Assembly: GCA_947492235.1 (NCBI GenBank)
Contig: CANLLZ010000002.1
Location: 558,001-622,000 of the forward strand
Source of the DNA: an uncultured Altererythrobacter sp.
GTDB lineage: Bacteria > Pseudomonadota > Alphaproteobacteria > Sphingomonadales > Sphingomonadaceae
Direction of reading: 5' to 3'
Length of the DNA stretch: 64,000 bases
The translations under genes were made by a program, and so were the position numbers. A model generated the notes under the pieces. That model had not been told where the DNA came from and did no database searches. It saw only the letters and a list, made by a program, of their open reading frames with translations. Positions 16,975 through 25,180 of the stretch are shown in pieces. Within the stretch, counting starts at the first letter, position 1. Every line of letters begins with the position of its first letter.

Positions 16975-17829
16975 GTGCAAACAATCGAACGACTGGACAT
17001 GTTGAGAACAGAGGTTGCCGCGCTGACCGATGGGGGCGCCCGCCTGGCTCTGGTGCCCACCATGGGGGCGCTGCATGAGGGGCATTTGACGCTGGTGCGC
17101 GAGGCGGCAAAGCACGCAGATCACGTTGGGGTTTCGATCTTCGTCAACCCCACCCAGTTTGGCCCCAACGAAGATCTCGATGCCTATCCGCGGCAGTTGG
17201 CCGAGGACAGCGCCATGCTGGAGAAGGAGGGCGTTTCGCTCTTATGGGCCCCGACTGTGGGAGAGATGTATCCGGAAGGCTTTGCCAGTTCCATCGCGGT
17301 TGAGGGCGTGAGCGCAGGCTTTTGCGGTGCAAACCGCCCGGGCCATTTCGACGGAGTCGCCACTGTCGTCTGCAAGCTATTCCATCAGGTGCTGCCGCAT
17401 GTGGCGCTGTTCGGGGAGAAAGACTGGCAGCAATTGGCAGTCATCCGCGCGATGGCGCGCGATCTCGATCTTACCCGCCCGCATGTCACCGACATTATCG
17501 GCGTGCCGACTGTGCGTGAGCCCGACGGTCTCGCCATGTCGAGCCGCAACCGGTATCTGACCCCGCCGCAGCGTGCGGCCGCCGCTGCACTTCCCAATGC
17601 CATGCAGCTGGCCAAGGCCGAGATGGAAATGGGCGCGCCCGCCGACACAGCGATGGCGACCCTGCGCGAGGTCTTGCTGACCTCCGGCTTCGATAGTGTC
17701 GACTATGCCAATCTTGCGGATGCAGGTTCGCTGCAGGTGCTGGAAAAGCTGGGCGAGGAACCCGCAAGGCTGCTTGTGGCGGCCCGGATCGGGAGCACAA
17801 GATTGATTGATAATCTTGCTGTTGGATGA
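16975..17829 (+). CDS. panC: Pantothenate synthetase
   Basis: Joins pantoate and beta-alanine using ATP, making pantothenate for coenzyme A. In 284 residues one sees PTMGALHEGH (residues 28-37, the nucleotide-binding HxGH class), FVNPTQFGP, GEKDWQQ and the MSSRN loop. I start at GTG 16975 because the protein then begins MQTIERL, as in relatives, and has the usual length; the frame extends upstream to 16846 but that would be a 43-residue, non-conserved leader. It is divergent from mipZ. Confidence 0.95.
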   Translation: MQTIERLDMLRTEVAALTDGGARLALVPTMGALHEGHLTLVREAAKHADHVGVSIFVNPTQFGPNEDLDAYPRQLAEDSAMLEKEGVSLLWAPTVGEMYPEGFASSIAVEGVSAGFCGANRPGHFDGVATVVCKLFHQVLPHVALFGEKDWQQLAVIRAMARDLDLTRPHVTDIIGVPTVREPDGLAMSSRNRYLTPPQRAAAAALPNAMQLAKAEMEMGAPADTAMATLREVLLTSGFDSVDYANLADAGSLQVLEKLGEEPARLLVAARIGSTRLIDNLAVG

Positions 17830-18077
17830 ACCTAGAAGGCATGGATTAATCGAGCCTGACCAAGGGCTTATGCGCCTGTCCCCTACCTAGGTGACGCGTA
17901 ACATTCGGAAAGTGTGGTAAACAATCATTGCTCGCAAGAGCAGCCCTATAGGGCGCGTCCTGAGGCCGTCCCCATGGGCCGGCGCGAGGGCCGCACCTAA
18001 GGGTCGCAGGGGCCGGGTGTCATCAGCTTGTCTGGAGGCATTCGGCCTTTGACCTGGTCCTTGCCGGGTGCGGTCTC
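17830..18077. other. Gene-free stretch with strong inverted repeats, possible structured RNA
   Basis: No supported protein gene. The stretch holds the palindrome GCCCTATAGGGC (about 17944-17955), a GCTC-TTGC-GAGC-type hairpin just before it on the minus strand, and a very GC-rich, self-complementary block (about 17956-18035) with GGCC and ACC-TAAG-GGT stems. It could be a small RNA gene or an mRNA leader or trailer. I could not match it to tmRNA, SRP RNA, RNase P or 6S RNA by eye. Confidence 0.25.
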
Positions 18078-18151
18078 TGGAGCGGGTAAGGGGAATCGAA
18101 CCCCTCTAGCTAGCTTGGAAGGCTAGAGCATTACCACTATGCTATACCCGC
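18078..18151 (-). tRNA. tRNA-Gly (anticodon TCC)
   Basis: A 74-base cloverleaf including an encoded CCA end. The acceptor stem GCGGGTA pairs with TACCCGC, the anticodon stem CTAGC/GCTAG closes the loop CTTCCAA with anticodon TCC (Gly, reads GGA/GGG), and the T arm GGGG-TTCGATT-CCCC is intact. The discriminator base is T, as expected for Gly. Confidence 0.96.
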
Positions 18152-18221
18152 GATCCGAGAGAAACGCCGATGCCACCGGCAGGGGCGGTAGGTCAACCAT
18201 TTCGACGCACCGTCGCCGGTT

Positions 18222-18866
18222 CTAGCTTCCCACAGGGTCCCTGAGCAGACTGCCTGTCGCGCCCGGTTCGGTGGTTGGCGCTTCGGGTTCGGCTGGCGCG
18301 GGAATAGTCGCCCCTTCGGGCACCGCAACATGGATATCGACCCGTCGATTGGCCGCGCGCCCGGCCTCGTTTGGCGTGCCATCGGGCAAGGCGTTCGGCT
18401 CCAGCGGATTTTGCTCGCCAAAGGCAACGGTGGTGATGCGGCTCTCGGCCACGCCATTGTCGACCAGCCACTGCGCCACAGCATCAGCGCGCTCCTGTGA
18501 CATGCGCAGATTGAGCGCATCATTGCCCCCCGCATCGCTGTGGCCGCGCAAAGTAATCGCGCCATCGAATTGCGCAATTTGCGGGCTTTCCAGCAACTCC
18601 GAGAGCGCGTTGACCCCTTCGCCGGTCAATTCCGTGCCGCTATCGCCAAATCCAAGAGTGAGCGTAAGCGGTTCCAGCTCCAGCGTTCGCGCAATCTCGA
18701 TATCGGGTCGAATGATGGAGGCTTGCTCTCCGGTATTTGCGCTCGGGGCCTCTTCGACATCTGCCTTGGGCTCCGGAGCCGGATCGGCATCCGCGCATGC
18801 GGCGAGTGCGAGGCTTGCCGTGGCCACGAGAAGCGTGCGGAGTGTCATACTCTTCCTCATTGTCAT
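18222..18866 (-). CDS. OmpA-family peptidoglycan-binding lipoprotein
   Basis: A 214-residue outer-membrane-type lipoprotein: signal peptide ending LALAAC (Cys24 is the lipidation site), a Pro/Glu-rich linker, then an OmpA C-terminal domain with the peptidoglycan-binding pattern GHSDAGG, NLRMSQERADAV and NRRVDI. The tail is Pro/Glu/Thr-rich. Its ATG overlaps the stop of the upstream antiporter gene by 4 bases (ATGA), so the two are coupled; an in-frame ATG two codons later is an alternative start. It anchors the envelope to peptidoglycan; no beta-barrel is present. Confidence 0.88.
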   Translation of the reverse strand: MTMRKSMTLRTLLVATASLALAACADADPAPEPKADVEEAPSANTGEQASIIRPDIEIARTLELEPLTLTLGFGDSGTELTGEGVNALSELLESPQIAQFDGAITLRGHSDAGGNDALNLRMSQERADAVAQWLVDNGVAESRITTVAFGEQNPLEPNALPDGTPNEAGRAANRRVDIHVAVPEGATIPAPAEPEAPTTEPGATGSLLRDPVGS

Positions 18867-20758
18867 GCCGGTTTGGGACGCGGGCCGCTGCCCCCATCCT
18901 TCGGCTTATCTTTCGGTTTCTTGCTGTCCTTGCGCGCCTCGCGCTTGGCGGTCATCTCATCCGCGGTTTTCGGCTGCGGCGGACTGTACGAGACGATGAC
19001 ATCACCCGCGCGTGGCTCAGGGCGGGCAGCGTGGGTAAAGAAGCGCATCCGCCCGCTTTCGCGCAGCAACAGCAGCATATGGGTCGAATCGGGCAGTTTC
19101 TCCTGCGCGTCCTCGAAATCGAACTGGTCGGACAGCTTTGTGCGGCGGAACACCCACCCTTGCTGCTGGCGTTCCTGCACATCGCCGACTCCGAACCCGC
19201 TTTCGAACAGCGACCGGCCCCGCAAGCTTTCGGGCAGAGCGCGATGATCCTCGTCATCCGAATCGCCCAGTTGGTAGACGGAATCGCGACCGACTTCGTG
19301 CGCGAATTCGTTGCACACCAGCGCGTTATAGGCCTCGTTATCGGTTGCCGCGACGAGCACCTGATAAGGCCCCAGATCGAGATTATGCTCGGTCGCTTCG
19401 TTCAGGATTTCTCCGTGGTAATAGGGCAGACCGGCACGGCGGGCGGCGGCGAGGCGCTGCCAGCTCGAATCGACGATCATGACCGGTGTCTTCAGCTCCA
19501 GCATCTGTTTGGCGAGGGCAATGGTCCACGGCGTGCTCCCCGCGATGAGCAGGCCGGGCCGCGTATCGCCCTTCACCTTGAGCAGCTTGGCCACGAAATC
19601 GACCGTGAATCCATGCGCGATGATAGTGGTGACGACCACGGCGAAGCTCAGCCCCACAAGGATCGAGCCATCGCCATAGCCCAGCTCGTTCAGGCGCAAC
19701 GCGAACAGGCCGCAAATGGCGACCAGCACAATGCCGCGCGGGGCAATCCATGCGAGGAACAGGCGCTCGTTCCAGGGCACCGAGCTTCCAAGCAAGCTGA
19801 GCAACACCGTGGCCGGACGCACGAGGAACAGAAGCGCGAGAAGGAACAGGCCGAAGCGCCACTCGAAATCACGCAACTCTTCGAAATCCAGACCGGCCGA
19901 AAGCAGGATGAAAATGCCCGACACCAGAATGACGGCGATATTTTCCTTGAATGGATGAATGCTGCGCAGGCTGGAGACATTCATATTGGCCAGTGCGATG
20001 CCCATCACCGTCACGGCGACCAGCCCGGCCTCGTGCTCGATCTTGTTGGAAATGACGAAGACACCGATCACCGTGGTGAACAGCACCGGCACTTTGAGAT
20101 ATTCCGGCACCGCGCCGCGCGGGAAAGCCCAAGCAATGGCGGCGGCGGCCGCAAAGCCCAGCAATCCGGCGATAATCGCAGCGAAAATCAGCGGGGGCAC
20201 GACTTCGAAAACCGAGGCTCCGGGAGTCTCGGCGGCGATGCGGAAATATTCGTAGGCAATGACCGCTGCCAGCGCTCCGAAGGGGTCGTTGACGATGGCT
20301 TCCCATTTCAGGGTCGAGGCTGGGCGGGTCTGCACGCTGGACTGCCGCAGCATCGGGATCACCACGGTCGGCCCTGTCACCACCAGAATTCCGGCGAACA
20401 GGATGGCGACCGGCCAGACAAGACCGGCTACATAATAGGCGGCGAGTGCTCCGAACAGCCAGCCGAGCGGGACACCGAACACCACCAGTCGCCAGACGCC
20501 ATCGCCCGAATGGCGCAATTCGCGCAGGTCGAGGCTCAGGCCCCCTTCGAACAGGATAAGGGCCACGCCGAGGCCGATCATCGGCTCCAGCAAATCGCCG
20601 AAGGTTTCTTCAGGGTCGAAAATGCCGAAGACCGGCCCGGCCAGAAAGCCAGCCAGCAGCATCAGGACAATCGCGGGCCAGCCCGTGCGCCACGCGACCC
20701 ATTGGGCACCGATTCCCAGAACACCGACTGTTGCAATGACGAGCGCTTGCGATTCCAT
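18863..20758 (-). CDS. CPA1-type cation:proton antiporter with cytoplasmic TrkA-like region
   Basis: A sodium or potassium/proton exchanger. Residues 1-390 carry about twelve hydrophobic segments with the NhaP-like motifs ALILFEGGLSL and a NDPFGAL pattern (catalytic Asp region). After about residue 395 comes a soluble region resembling TrkA-N (LLIAGSTPWTIALAKQML, then MIVDSS), but the GxGxxG nucleotide motif is not intact. The last 30 residues are Lys/Pro-rich. It is translationally coupled to the downstream OmpA-like lipoprotein. Ion specificity cannot be told. Confidence 0.88.
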   Translation of the reverse strand: MESQALVIATVGVLGIGAQWVAWRTGWPAIVLMLLAGFLAGPVFGIFDPEETFGDLLEPMIGLGVALILFEGGLSLDLRELRHSGDGVWRLVVFGVPLGWLFGALAAYYVAGLVWPVAILFAGILVVTGPTVVIPMLRQSSVQTRPASTLKWEAIVNDPFGALAAVIAYEYFRIAAETPGASVFEVVPPLIFAAIIAGLLGFAAAAAIAWAFPRGAVPEYLKVPVLFTTVIGVFVISNKIEHEAGLVAVTVMGIALANMNVSSLRSIHPFKENIAVILVSGIFILLSAGLDFEELRDFEWRFGLFLLALLFLVRPATVLLSLLGSSVPWNERLFLAWIAPRGIVLVAICGLFALRLNELGYGDGSILVGLSFAVVVTTIIAHGFTVDFVAKLLKVKGDTRPGLLIAGSTPWTIALAKQMLELKTPVMIVDSSWQRLAAARRAGLPYYHGEILNEATEHNLDLGPYQVLVAATDNEAYNALVCNEFAHEVGRDSVYQLGDSDDEDHRALPESLRGRSLFESGFGVGDVQERQQQGWVFRRTKLSDQFDFEDAQEKLPDSTHMLLLLRESGRMRFFTHAARPEPRAGDVIVSYSPPQPKTADEMTAKREARKDSKKPKDKPKDGGSGPRPKPA

Positions 20759-20877
20759 CAGAGTTCCTCAAAACGGTGCATCAGTCACGCCGCAATGGCA
20801 GAGCCTACAGCGTATCGGGGGTCGGCGCTATACCCTCCAGAGTTTTCAGCGGTTTAGACGGCTGCGCCGTGGACCCG

Positions 20878-21408
20878 TCATTCCCCGTCGAATGCGATGA
20901 GCGCTTCGACTTCGACGCCGCTGGAGCGCAGTTTTGCCGCCCCGCCCAGATCCGGCAGGTCGATCACAAACACCGCCCGGTCAATCTCCGCCCCGGCCTG
21001 ACGCAGCAATTGCGCAGCGGCGCAGGCAGTGCCGCCGGTGGCAATCAGATCGTCGACAATCGCGACGCGCGCGCCGTGTGTCATGGTCGACGGGTCCAGC
21101 TCCAGCCGGTCGGTTCCGTATTCGAGATCGTAGTCGACGCCGATCGTTTCGACCGGCAATTTGCCCGGCTTGCGGATCGGGATGAAGCCCACACCCAGCC
21201 GGATGGCCACGGCAGCGCCGAAGATAAATCCGCGCGCCTCCATGCCGGCAATGGCCTGTGCGCCGTGCGAGCGCTCGGCCAGATGCTCGATGGCGGCACC
21301 CAAGGCCTCGGGATGCGCCAGCAATGTGCCGATATCTCGAAACTGGATGCCGGGCTTCGGAAAGTCCGGCACCGTGCGGATGATGGCGCGCAGTTCGTGC
21401 GGGCTCAT
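20878..21408 (-). CDS. apt: Adenine phosphoribosyltransferase
   Basis: Salvages adenine to AMP with PRPP in the cytoplasm. With the start at ATG 21408 (MSPHELRAI) it has 176 residues, the usual length; the frame extends six codons upstream only to a TTG at 21426. The PRPP-binding motif VAIVDDLIATGGT and the GMEARGFIFG motif are present. It is flanked by the antiporter and petC on the same strand, with gaps of 119 and 42 bases. Confidence 0.95.
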   Translation of the reverse strand: MSPHELRAIIRTVPDFPKPGIQFRDIGTLLAHPEALGAAIEHLAERSHGAQAIAGMEARGFIFGAAVAIRLGVGFIPIRKPGKLPVETIGVDYDLEYGTDRLELDPSTMTHGARVAIVDDLIATGGTACAAAQLLRQAGAEIDRAVFVIDLPDLGGAAKLRSSGVEVEALIAFDGE

Positions 21409-21450
21409 AGCCCGATGCTTTCGCAAAGCAGGATCACCCGCAGCGAGAGA

Positions 21451-22308
21451 TCAGTCCTTGCGCTTGGACGGCTTCACAGCCGACCAGATCTGCTGCTTGG
21501 CCATCCATGCAAGGATCGTGGCGAAGACGAGGAAGATCATCACCGGCCAGCCGGTCTGCTTGCGCTTGATCATTGTCGGCTCGGCGCCCCAGGTCAGGAA
21601 TGCCGTCACGTCTTCCGACATTTGCGGAACCGTGGCCTCCGTCCCGTCATCATACGTGACCTGCCCATCGGACATCAGCGGCGGCGCCATCGCGATGTTG
21701 AGGTACTTGAAATACGGGTTGTAATAGAGGCCGAAGGGCGTCGAGAATTCGGGGAATTGCTCGGTCAGTTCAGCAGGGATTTCCTGATAGCCCGACAGCA
21801 GGGAGTAGACGTAATTCGTCCCGTTCTTGCGCGCCTTGGTGATCAGCGAAAGATCAGGCGGAATGGCGTTGTTGTTGGCCGCAGCCGCCGCAACGTCATT
21901 TGGATAGGGCGAGGGAATGTAGTCGGTCGGCTCTGCCGGGCGCATAATCGCCTCACCGGTCGCCGGATCGACGCCCGGAACCTGCCATGTAGCCGCCTCT
22001 GCGCGCACCTGATTCTCGGTGTAGCCGAGCTCTGCAAGATTACGGAAAGCGATGAACTTCATGCCGTGGCAGGCCGAGCACACTTCCTTGTAGACCTTGT
22101 AGCCACGCTGGAGCTGGGCGATGTCCCACTTGCCGAGCGGCCCTGCAAACGACCAGCCCCCTGCCGGAGCCTCGGCCGGTTTATAGAAGACCTTTTCAGC
22201 GGTCTTGGGCGTTTCGGTCGTCGCGGCATTGTAGGCGTCAACCACGAAGGAGACCATCACCACCAAAGTGAAGAGCAGGCCTGCACCGATTGCGAGTAGG
22301 CGAACCAT
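21451..22308 (-). CDS. petC: Cytochrome c1 of the bc1 complex
   Basis: The haem c subunit of respiratory complex III, passing electrons from the Rieske protein to cytochrome c. The 285-residue precursor has an N-terminal signal/anchor (residues 2-23), the haem site CSACH at residues 77-81, a methionine ligand region (APPLMSDG) and a C-terminal membrane anchor that keeps it on the periplasmic side. It is third in petA-petB-petC, 23 bases after petB. Confidence 0.96.
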   Translation of the reverse strand: MVRLLAIGAGLLFTLVVMVSFVVDAYNAATTETPKTAEKVFYKPAEAPAGGWSFAGPLGKWDIAQLQRGYKVYKEVCSACHGMKFIAFRNLAELGYTENQVRAEAATWQVPGVDPATGEAIMRPAEPTDYIPSPYPNDVAAAAANNNAIPPDLSLITKARKNGTNYVYSLLSGYQEIPAELTEQFPEFSTPFGLYYNPYFKYLNIAMAPPLMSDGQVTYDDGTEATVPQMSEDVTAFLTWGAEPTMIKRKQTGWPVMIFLVFATILAWMAKQQIWSAVKPSKRKD

Positions 22309-22331
22309 AGTAAAACTCTTTCCTAATTCGC

Positions 22332-23624
22332 TCAGACGGCGGGCTGGGCGTTTTCACCCAGCACTGCCTGTTTGTCGGACCCCAGCACGGCCTCGGTGAT
22401 CGAATAGGGCAGCGGCTCGGGCTTCTCGAAGGACGAGATGAGCGGCAGGATCACCAGGAAGTGGAGGAAATAATACGCCGTCGCGATCTGGCTGGCCAGA
22501 ATCGTGAACGTCGAGAGATGGGCACCGCCGCAATAGCCCAGCACCAGAATGCACGGGATCAGGCCGAACCAGAAGAACTTGCGGAACAGCGGGCGATAGT
22601 GACCGCTGCGGACCGGCGACCGGTCGAGCCATGGCAGGATGAACCACAGCAGGATCGATGCAAACATTCCGATCACGCCCCACAGCTTGGCCGGGAGAAT
22701 GAAGTCGAAAGTGAAGGCCCGCAGGATCGCGTAGAACGGCCAGAAATACCATTCCGGCACGATGTTCGCAGGCGTGGCCAGCGGGTTCGCCTCGATATAG
22801 TTGTCCGCATGGCCGAGGAAGTTCGGCAGGAAGAACACCATGGCGAGATAGGCGATCAGAAAGACGCCCAGTCCGAAGCCGTCTTTCGCCGTATAATACG
22901 GGTGGAACGGCACCGTGTCGCTCTCGCTTTTCACTTCAACGCCGGTCGGGTTCGACGAGCCCGGAATGTGCAGCGCCCAGATATGCAGGATGATCACACC
23001 CGCCGTTACGAAGGGCAGCAGGAAGTGCAGGCTGAAGAAACGGTTCAGAGCGGCGTTGTCGGGCGCATAACCCCCAAGCAGCCAGATCTGGATCGGCTCA
23101 CCCACCAGCGGGATGGCGCCGAACAGGCCGGTAATCACCTTCGCGCCCCAGAAGCTCATCTGCCCCCAAGGAAGCACGTAGCCCATAAAGGCCGTGGCCA
23201 TCACCAGCAGGAAGATCACCACGCCAAGCAGCCAGATCATCTCGCGCGGCGCTTTGTAAGAGCTGTAATAGAGCCCGCGGAAAATGTGCAGATAGAGCAC
23301 AAGGAAGAAGAAGCTCGCCCCGTTGGCGTGGGCATAGCGCAGCATCCAGCCCCAGTTGACGTTGCGCATGATGTGCTCGGTGCTGGAGAAGGCGACCAGC
23401 GCGTTGGGCGCATAGTGCATCGCCAAAATGACACCGGTGACAATCTGCAAGACAAGGCAGAAGCCCGCCAGCACGCCGAAATTCCACATGTAAGAAAGGT
23501 TGCGCGGCACGGGGTAGCCCGCGCCCACGGCATTGTAGACGAGGCGCGGCAGAGGCAGCTTCTCGTCGATCCACTTGGTGAAATCGTTGGCAGGGGTGTA
23601 CTGCTTGGCCCAGGGAAAGCTCAT
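22332..23624 (-). CDS. petB: Cytochrome b of the bc1 complex
   Basis: The membrane core of complex III with the two b haems and the quinol (Qo) and quinone (Qi) sites. A 430-residue protein with at least eight transmembrane helices, the conserved [11 protein letters not shown] and [12 protein letters not shown] stretches, and the [13 protein letters not shown] Qo-site region (PEWY). The long form, with N- and C-terminal parts in one protein, is normal for proteobacterial bc1. It lies between petA (20-base gap) and petC. Confidence 0.97.
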   Translation of the reverse strand: MSFPWAKQYTPANDFTKWIDEKLPLPRLVYNAVGAGYPVPRNLSYMWNFGVLAGFCLVLQIVTGVILAMHYAPNALVAFSSTEHIMRNVNWGWMLRYAHANGASFFFLVLYLHIFRGLYYSSYKAPREMIWLLGVVIFLLVMATAFMGYVLPWGQMSFWGAKVITGLFGAIPLVGEPIQIWLLGGYAPDNAALNRFFSLHFLLPFVTAGVIILHIWALHIPGSSNPTGVEVKSESDTVPFHPYYTAKDGFGLGVFLIAYLAMVFFLPNFLGHADNYIEANPLATPANIVPEWYFWPFYAILRAFTFDFILPAKLWGVIGMFASILLWFILPWLDRSPVRSGHYRPLFRKFFWFGLIPCILVLGYCGGAHLSTFTILASQIATAYYFLHFLVILPLISSFEKPEPLPYSITEAVLGSDKQAVLGENAQPAV

Positions 23625-23644
23625 AATTTCATTCTCTCTAGCGC

Positions 23645-24223
23645 TTAGCCTACGCGGATGGTGGTGTCGGACGTGAATTCATAATCCGGCACTTCGAGAT
23701 TGGTCGGTGCGGGGCCCTTGCGAATGCGCCCTGCAGTGTCGAATTGCGAACCGTGGCAAGGGCAGAAATAGCCCCCGAACTCGCCCTTGTCCTCGCCCTC
23801 GGCAGCGCCCAGCGGCACGCAGCCGAGATGGGTGCACACGCCCATGGTGACGAGCACGTCTTCGTGGCCTTCCTTGGTCCGGTCGGCGAGGCTTTCGGCA
23901 TCGCGGAGCGAACTGGTGGGTGTGTCGTTGGCGGCAGTGATTTCTTCGGGCGTCAGGCGGCGCACGAACAGCGGCTGCTTGCGGAACACGGCCTTGATCG
24001 CCTGACCCGGCTCGATAGCCGAGACATCCACATCGGTGCTGCTTTCGGCAAGCACGTCAGCTGAGGGGGCCATCTGGGTGATCAGTGGATAGACCGCGCC
24101 CAATGCACCAACACCGGCTGCGCTGAGCGCCGCAATGTTAATGAAATCGCGCCGACGGACTCCGTCATCGCCGTCATGCTCTGCGACGGTTTCTGCAGTT
24201 GCTGTGCCTGACGTATCAGCCAT
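23645..24223 (-). CDS. petA: Rieske iron-sulfur subunit of the bc1 complex
   Basis: The [2Fe-2S] subunit of complex III that takes the first electron from quinol. At 192 residues it has a Tat-type leader (RRRDF at 23-27) followed by a single anchor helix, and the cluster boxes CTHLGC and CPCHGS with their His and Cys ligands and disulfide cysteines. I start at ATG 24223, with AGGA 4-5 bases upstream; the frame also extends to a TTG one codon earlier. It is first in petA-petB-petC; the 177 bases upstream must hold the promoter. Confidence 0.96.
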   Translation of the reverse strand: MADTSGTATAETVAEHDGDDGVRRRDFINIAALSAAGVGALGAVYPLITQMAPSADVLAESSTDVDVSAIEPGQAIKAVFRKQPLFVRRLTPEEITAANDTPTSSLRDAESLADRTKEGHEDVLVTMGVCTHLGCVPLGAAEGEDKGEFGGYFCPCHGSQFDTAGRIRKGPAPTNLEVPDYEFTSDTTIRVG

Positions 24224-24400
24224 CAATTCCTACCCTAATCAGCAGGCGACAAAAATATGGATCGCCCGACCTGTTTCAAACGGCCTGCATTGCGCTTAAC
24301 GTAAATACAGCCCCTACGCATAACGGTTCCCCGAATGCGGGGCGGCCCTAGCCGCTCTGCCGTGCAATGCCAATGGCCTTTAGCGCATCTGATATCGCGC

Positions 24401-25180
24401 TTAATGCAACCCGATCAATGCCGCCTGTCGTCCGTAGTCCGCTTCGCCGCGGTGAGTCGAACGGCGGAAAGAGTAGAAACGCGCTTCATCCGTGTAGGTA
24501 TCGAGACCGAGCGGCTGGACTACTCCGGCCCCGGCTTGGCGCAACCGTGCGGCCACAAAGCCCTCCAGATCGAAATGCTGGCGGTCGCTTTTCCCGGCAG
24601 CGAAAAAGCGTCCGTCGTCTTCGGCAAATTCGCTGCGCATTTCTGGCCCGACTTCGTAGCTTGCCTGAGCAATGGATGGCCCGATCGCGCAGGCGATATC
24701 GGCCCGGCGCGCGCCAACGCTTTCCATCGCCTCCAGTGTGGCTTCCAGAATTCCGCCCACAGCGCCGCGCCACCCCGCATGGGCAGCGGCAACCACGCCG
24801 GCCTTGCGGTCGGCGAGCAGTACCGGCGCGCAATCGGCAGTGACGACGCCGACCAGCAGGCCGGGAACTGCAGTGACCAGAGCATCGGCGCGCGGGCGCT
24901 CGTCACCCTCCACCGGCCTCTCGACCACCACCGCATCGGCGCTATGCACCTGATACGGCATAGCGAGCTGCGCACCCGGCAGGATGGAGGCGACCGCCCG
25001 GCGACGATTCTCGGCCACACTGGCGGGATCGTCGCCTGCGCCCATCCCGAATTGCAGGCCCGCCACCGGTCCAGTGGAAACGCCGCCCTCGCGGGTCAGG
25101 AAGCCGTGGGGTATACCGTCCAACGCATCGGCGCGGATCGGGGAAACCGGCGCGTCGGTCTCGTTCCAGCGATTAGCCAA
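24401..25180 (-). CDS. pgeF: Polyphenol oxidase-family (YfiH/PgeF) protein, peptidoglycan editing factor
   Basis: A 259-residue protein of the multicopper-oxidase-like YfiH family, whose members act on purine nucleosides or correct the amino-acid content of peptidoglycan precursors. The three zinc/copper ligands are visible in YQVHSADA, TADCAPVL and AAHAGWRG. It starts inside the end of pepN (8-base overlap, same strand), so the two are co-translated. Substrate assignment cannot be made from sequence alone. Confidence 0.9.
   Translation of the reverse strand: MANRWNETDAPVSPIRADALDGIPHGFLTREGGVSTGPVAGLQFGMGAGDDPASVAENRRRAVASILPGAQLAMPYQVHSADAVVVERPVEGDERPRADALVTAVPGLLVGVVTADCAPVLLADRKAGVVAAAHAGWRGAVGGILEATLEAMESVGARRADIACAIGPSIAQASYEVGPEMRSEFAEDDGRFFAAGKSDRQHFDLEGFVAARLRQAGAGVVQPLGLDTYTDEARFYSFRRSTHRGEADYGRQAALIGLH

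Noticed and set aside
16883-17110. A 76-residue N-terminal extension of MipZ
   Set aside because: The GTG at 16882 has a good ribosome site and gives the normal MipZ length; the extension would run into panC on the other strand.
18737-20857. A 706-codon plus-strand frame opposite the antiporter
   Set aside because: The minus strand encodes a recognisable antiporter and lipoprotein; the plus-strand translation is Arg/His/Gln-rich with no motif.
24330-24343. CCCCG/CGGGG hairpin between pgeF and petA as a terminator
   Set aside because: The stem is only five pairs and no T-run follows on either strand, so it is not convincing.
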